Assembly: GCF_014633365.1 (NCBI RefSeq)
Contig: NC_068338.1
Coordinates: forward strand, 51,781,716 to 51,845,715
Direction of reading: 5' to 3'
Source: Diospyros lotus
Taxonomy: Eukaryota > Streptophyta > Magnoliopsida > Ericales > Ebenaceae
Length of the DNA stretch: 64,000 nucleotides
A model generated the notes under the pieces. The model was not told the DNA's origin. It saw only the letters and a list, made by a program, of their open reading frames with translations, and ran no database searches. The translations under genes and the position numbers were made by a program. Positions 61,528 to 64,000 of the stretch are shown piece after piece; within the stretch, counting starts at the first letter, position 1, and the number at the start of each line of letters is the position of its first letter.

Positions 61528-61615
61528 GATGCATAGGCTTGCTGGATTGATGCATCGAAACCAAGAAGCAAAGCAGAGCCATATATATAGGATATCCATA
61601 TTCCGAATCAACAAA

Positions 61616-62246
61616 ATGTACGGAACACAATCGCACGAGGTAGAAGTGAACGTACCAGCCAGCAAGGCCTGGCAGCTCTGCCGCGGCGCCGAAATCGCCA
61701 TCCTCGCCGGCAAACACCTCAGCGATGTTTTCGACAAGGTCGAGATCGTCGAGGGCAACGGCGGCCTTGGCACTGTTCTCAAGCTCACATTCAAACCAGG
61801 TACATATATATACGTACACTTATTAATTATGATCGTATATATATATGTGTGTGTGTGTATACCCTAGCTATGATTGTATATATAATATATATATCGATGG
61901 CTAATTTGTAATTGAAATTGATGGATTAATAATGAATGAATTAAATATATATATAGGGAAAGCTCCGGGCAACATTACGTATTTCAAGGAGAAATTCACG
62001 GTTGTGGACGACGAGAAGCGAGTGAAGCAAACGGATGTATGTGAAGGAGGGTACCTGGAGTTAGGGTTCAACTACTTCCGCGTTCGATTGGTGGTGAAGG
62101 AGAAGAGCGCCGATTGCTGCGTCATCAATACCACCTTGGAGTATGAAGTGAAGGAAGAATGTGCGGCCAATGCTGAGTTGGTCAGCATCCAGCCTTTCGC
62201 CAAGGCCATGGAGTTCACGGTCGATCATCTGCTCAAACACAAGTGA
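61616..62246 (+). CDS. NCS-like / PR-10 protein, gene G
   Basis: Exon 1 is 61616-61799 and exon 2 61957-62246, with a 157-bp phase-1 intron; 157 residues. The glycine-rich loop reads EGNGGLGT (46-53, P to L). YFKEKF and EGGYLELGFNYF are intact. By remembered Thalictrum NCS numbering, E110 (E73) and K122 (K85) are kept, Y108 is F71 and D141 is V104. Exon 1 resembles copy F (AEIA, FDKVEIVEG) and exon 2 resembles B/E (ECAANAELVSIQPF), so exchange between copies is likely. Intact frame, canonical splice sites and TATA box make expression plausible. No signal peptide is seen, as is usual for cytosolic PR-10 proteins. Confidence 0.85.
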
Positions 62247-64000
62247 TCATCCATCATATATATCGATCTTAAGATCAGATGAGATGACACTAATTAAATA
62301 TATCTAGAATAAATAAAGCAGAACTAACTTGCTGGCTGATCTGGCAGGCATCGTTTGATTTCAATCTATATATGTCGCCGTCTTCTTCTTCTTCCTTTGT
62401 GTGTTGCTGTTACCCTTTTCAAATTTGAAACTAAAATTCTTGTTCAGCTGCTGCTTTGTATTTTCCGCGAGGGGGTGGGTAGTGTTGCTACGGCCATCAG
62501 TAGTGCACCGACTTTTGTGAGATACGTGTGTTATATTATGTGAAAAAAAAAGAAGAGAAAATAATAATAATAATAATAATAATAATATGTCGGCAAGTAC
62601 CATCATCAATTAATTAATTACTTCATGGCCTGGAAATTTAATTTTTAATTTCCCGCTGCTTATACATTACTACATCTCATATTTGTGATTCAAAAGATTT
62701 AACATAATAATAATAATAATAATAATAATGTTCTATTCTATATATACATATATATAAAAGTAATTCAGAGATTTAAAGTCAGTAAGTACGTACATCTTGC
62801 GGACTCATTTTCTTCTAATAATCAAATAAATAATAATATGCACCGGTCAATGAACAGTTGAAGGAAAAGTATTACTCAGAACGGGATAATTTTATTAATT
62901 AATAATAGTGATGGGACAAGCGAAACGGATTAGACCCCCAAAAATAAAAGCTTGAAAAACAAAAAGAAATTTTAGAGATTATTTTTAAACAAAAAATTAA
63001 ATAAAAATAATTTTAAAAAATAAGTATAAATTCCTAAAAATATTACATTTAAATCAGATATAAGAATGTAAAATTTTTATAAAATAATACTCAATATTTT
63101 TAAAAATATTTAAACTTAATTAATATTCTCAAAAATTATAAATTTCAATAATTTAAGAACTTTTCTCCTACCAAACATGGAGTTACAATTAACTAAAGAC
63201 TAAATGAATGAAAATAAATGGTTGAACAATGTAATATGATAATAGTTAAAAGATTAAAAGTCATATTTTTTAATAATTCAGAAATTCTGTATTAAATTTT
63301 TTAGAAAAGACACTTATTACAACTTAATAAAACATAATAGTTAGCATTATTCTTAATAAGAATATCTTAAAATTTAAAAATTAATAAAATATAATAAGTT
63401 AATGCTCAAAGCAATAGTAGGCAATATATAATTACATATTTTTTTAAGGCAATCTACTTTATTGCACCTTATTTTTATTATTTAAATTATTTAATTAATT
63501 TATAATAAATATATCATACTTGAAAATATTTAATCATATTTTTTAAATATTAAAAATAAGATATGATAAATACACATTATCTGAAAATAATTTTTATTAA
63601 TTAATTAAATATCTCAAAATAAGATACATTTCATTTCATTCCCAATAAATATTTTTTTTTTCTTCTAAAAATAAAAAAGAAGTCTATATCTCCATGGATT
63701 TTGAAACTCTGATTACTCCAACGATTAGAATAAGGAAAAAGACAAAAAAAGAAAATTAAAAACTTATCCAATAATTAACAAATAACATGCTCATTTTAAT
63801 TTTAAATTAATAGAAACAAAATCTTAAGAAAGAACTGAAAGTTTCATTAAACGTGAGCTTAATGGAAGGGGTTTATGTTTAACGTATAGTATGGTTCAAC
63901 TCGTGAGAATTTAGAGACCAAACTCACAAATCATAATGTTTCAGATCAATTTAAATCAATTTTAGTAATCAAATTAACCAAACTAAAATATATATAATTA
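62247..64000. other. 3' flank of gene G
   Basis: Probable 3' UTR to about 62550, then (TAA)n microsatellites at about 62560-62586 and 62706-62729, and AT-rich sequence. From about 63420 the sequence repeats the flank of copy F (58790-59280). No gene is supported to the window end. Confidence 0.5.

Overview
The window looks like nuclear DNA of a eudicot plant. It is AT-rich and intron-containing, dominated by nested transposable elements, and built around a tandem array of small two-exon genes of the PR-10/Bet v 1 superfamily, norcoclaurine-synthase-like (NCS-like) branch. No bacterial, organellar or viral gene was seen. The species cannot be named from the sequence alone.

NCS-like array, all on the + strand. 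Five members look intact: B 13013-13682, C 20362-20957, D 45040-45637, E 47906-48576 and G 61616-62246. Two are broken: A 9840-9923 and F 54605-57525. Every member with its 5' exon junction preserved has one phase-1 intron at the usual PR-10 position. B to G have a TATAAATA box about 95-130 bp upstream of the ATG; in F a transposon now separates the two. The cluster grew by duplication of units that include promoter and 3' flank. B and E encode the same protein although 35 kb apart. Copies of a 3' flank lie at 4112-4590, 16445-16930 and 48967-49345, and another flank at 58790-59280 and 63420-64000.

Other host genes. A WEB-family coiled-coil gene (21.4-26.75 kb, +) is a pseudogene, split by a hAT-like and a Mutator-like insertion and carrying frameshifts and a nonsense codon. 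A minus-strand gene (33.9-38.04 kb) encodes an organelle-targeted relative of ATP-type phosphoenolpyruvate carboxykinase (PEPCK) that appears to have lost the nucleotide-binding core, so it is a candidate pseudoenzyme. A two-exon fragment of origin recognition complex subunit 3 lies at 6853-7765. Exon-like pieces at 30.4 and 31.3 kb are not identified.

Mobile DNA. The left 6.3 kb and 17-18 kb hold decayed gag-like retroelement sequence. Two related ~2.9 kb LTR-like elements lie at 1185-4106 and 40476-43331, and a LINE 3' end at 6341-6767. Three large foldback Mutator-like elements (22358-24019, 50095-54545, 55051-57030) share arms and have 9-bp target duplications. CACTA-type elements with AGCGACGGA-like repeats, hAT-like elements, a PIF/Harbinger-like element and small inverted-repeat MITEs fill much of the rest. 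Insertions broke A, F and WEB, so the array can be read as duplication followed by transposon-driven loss.
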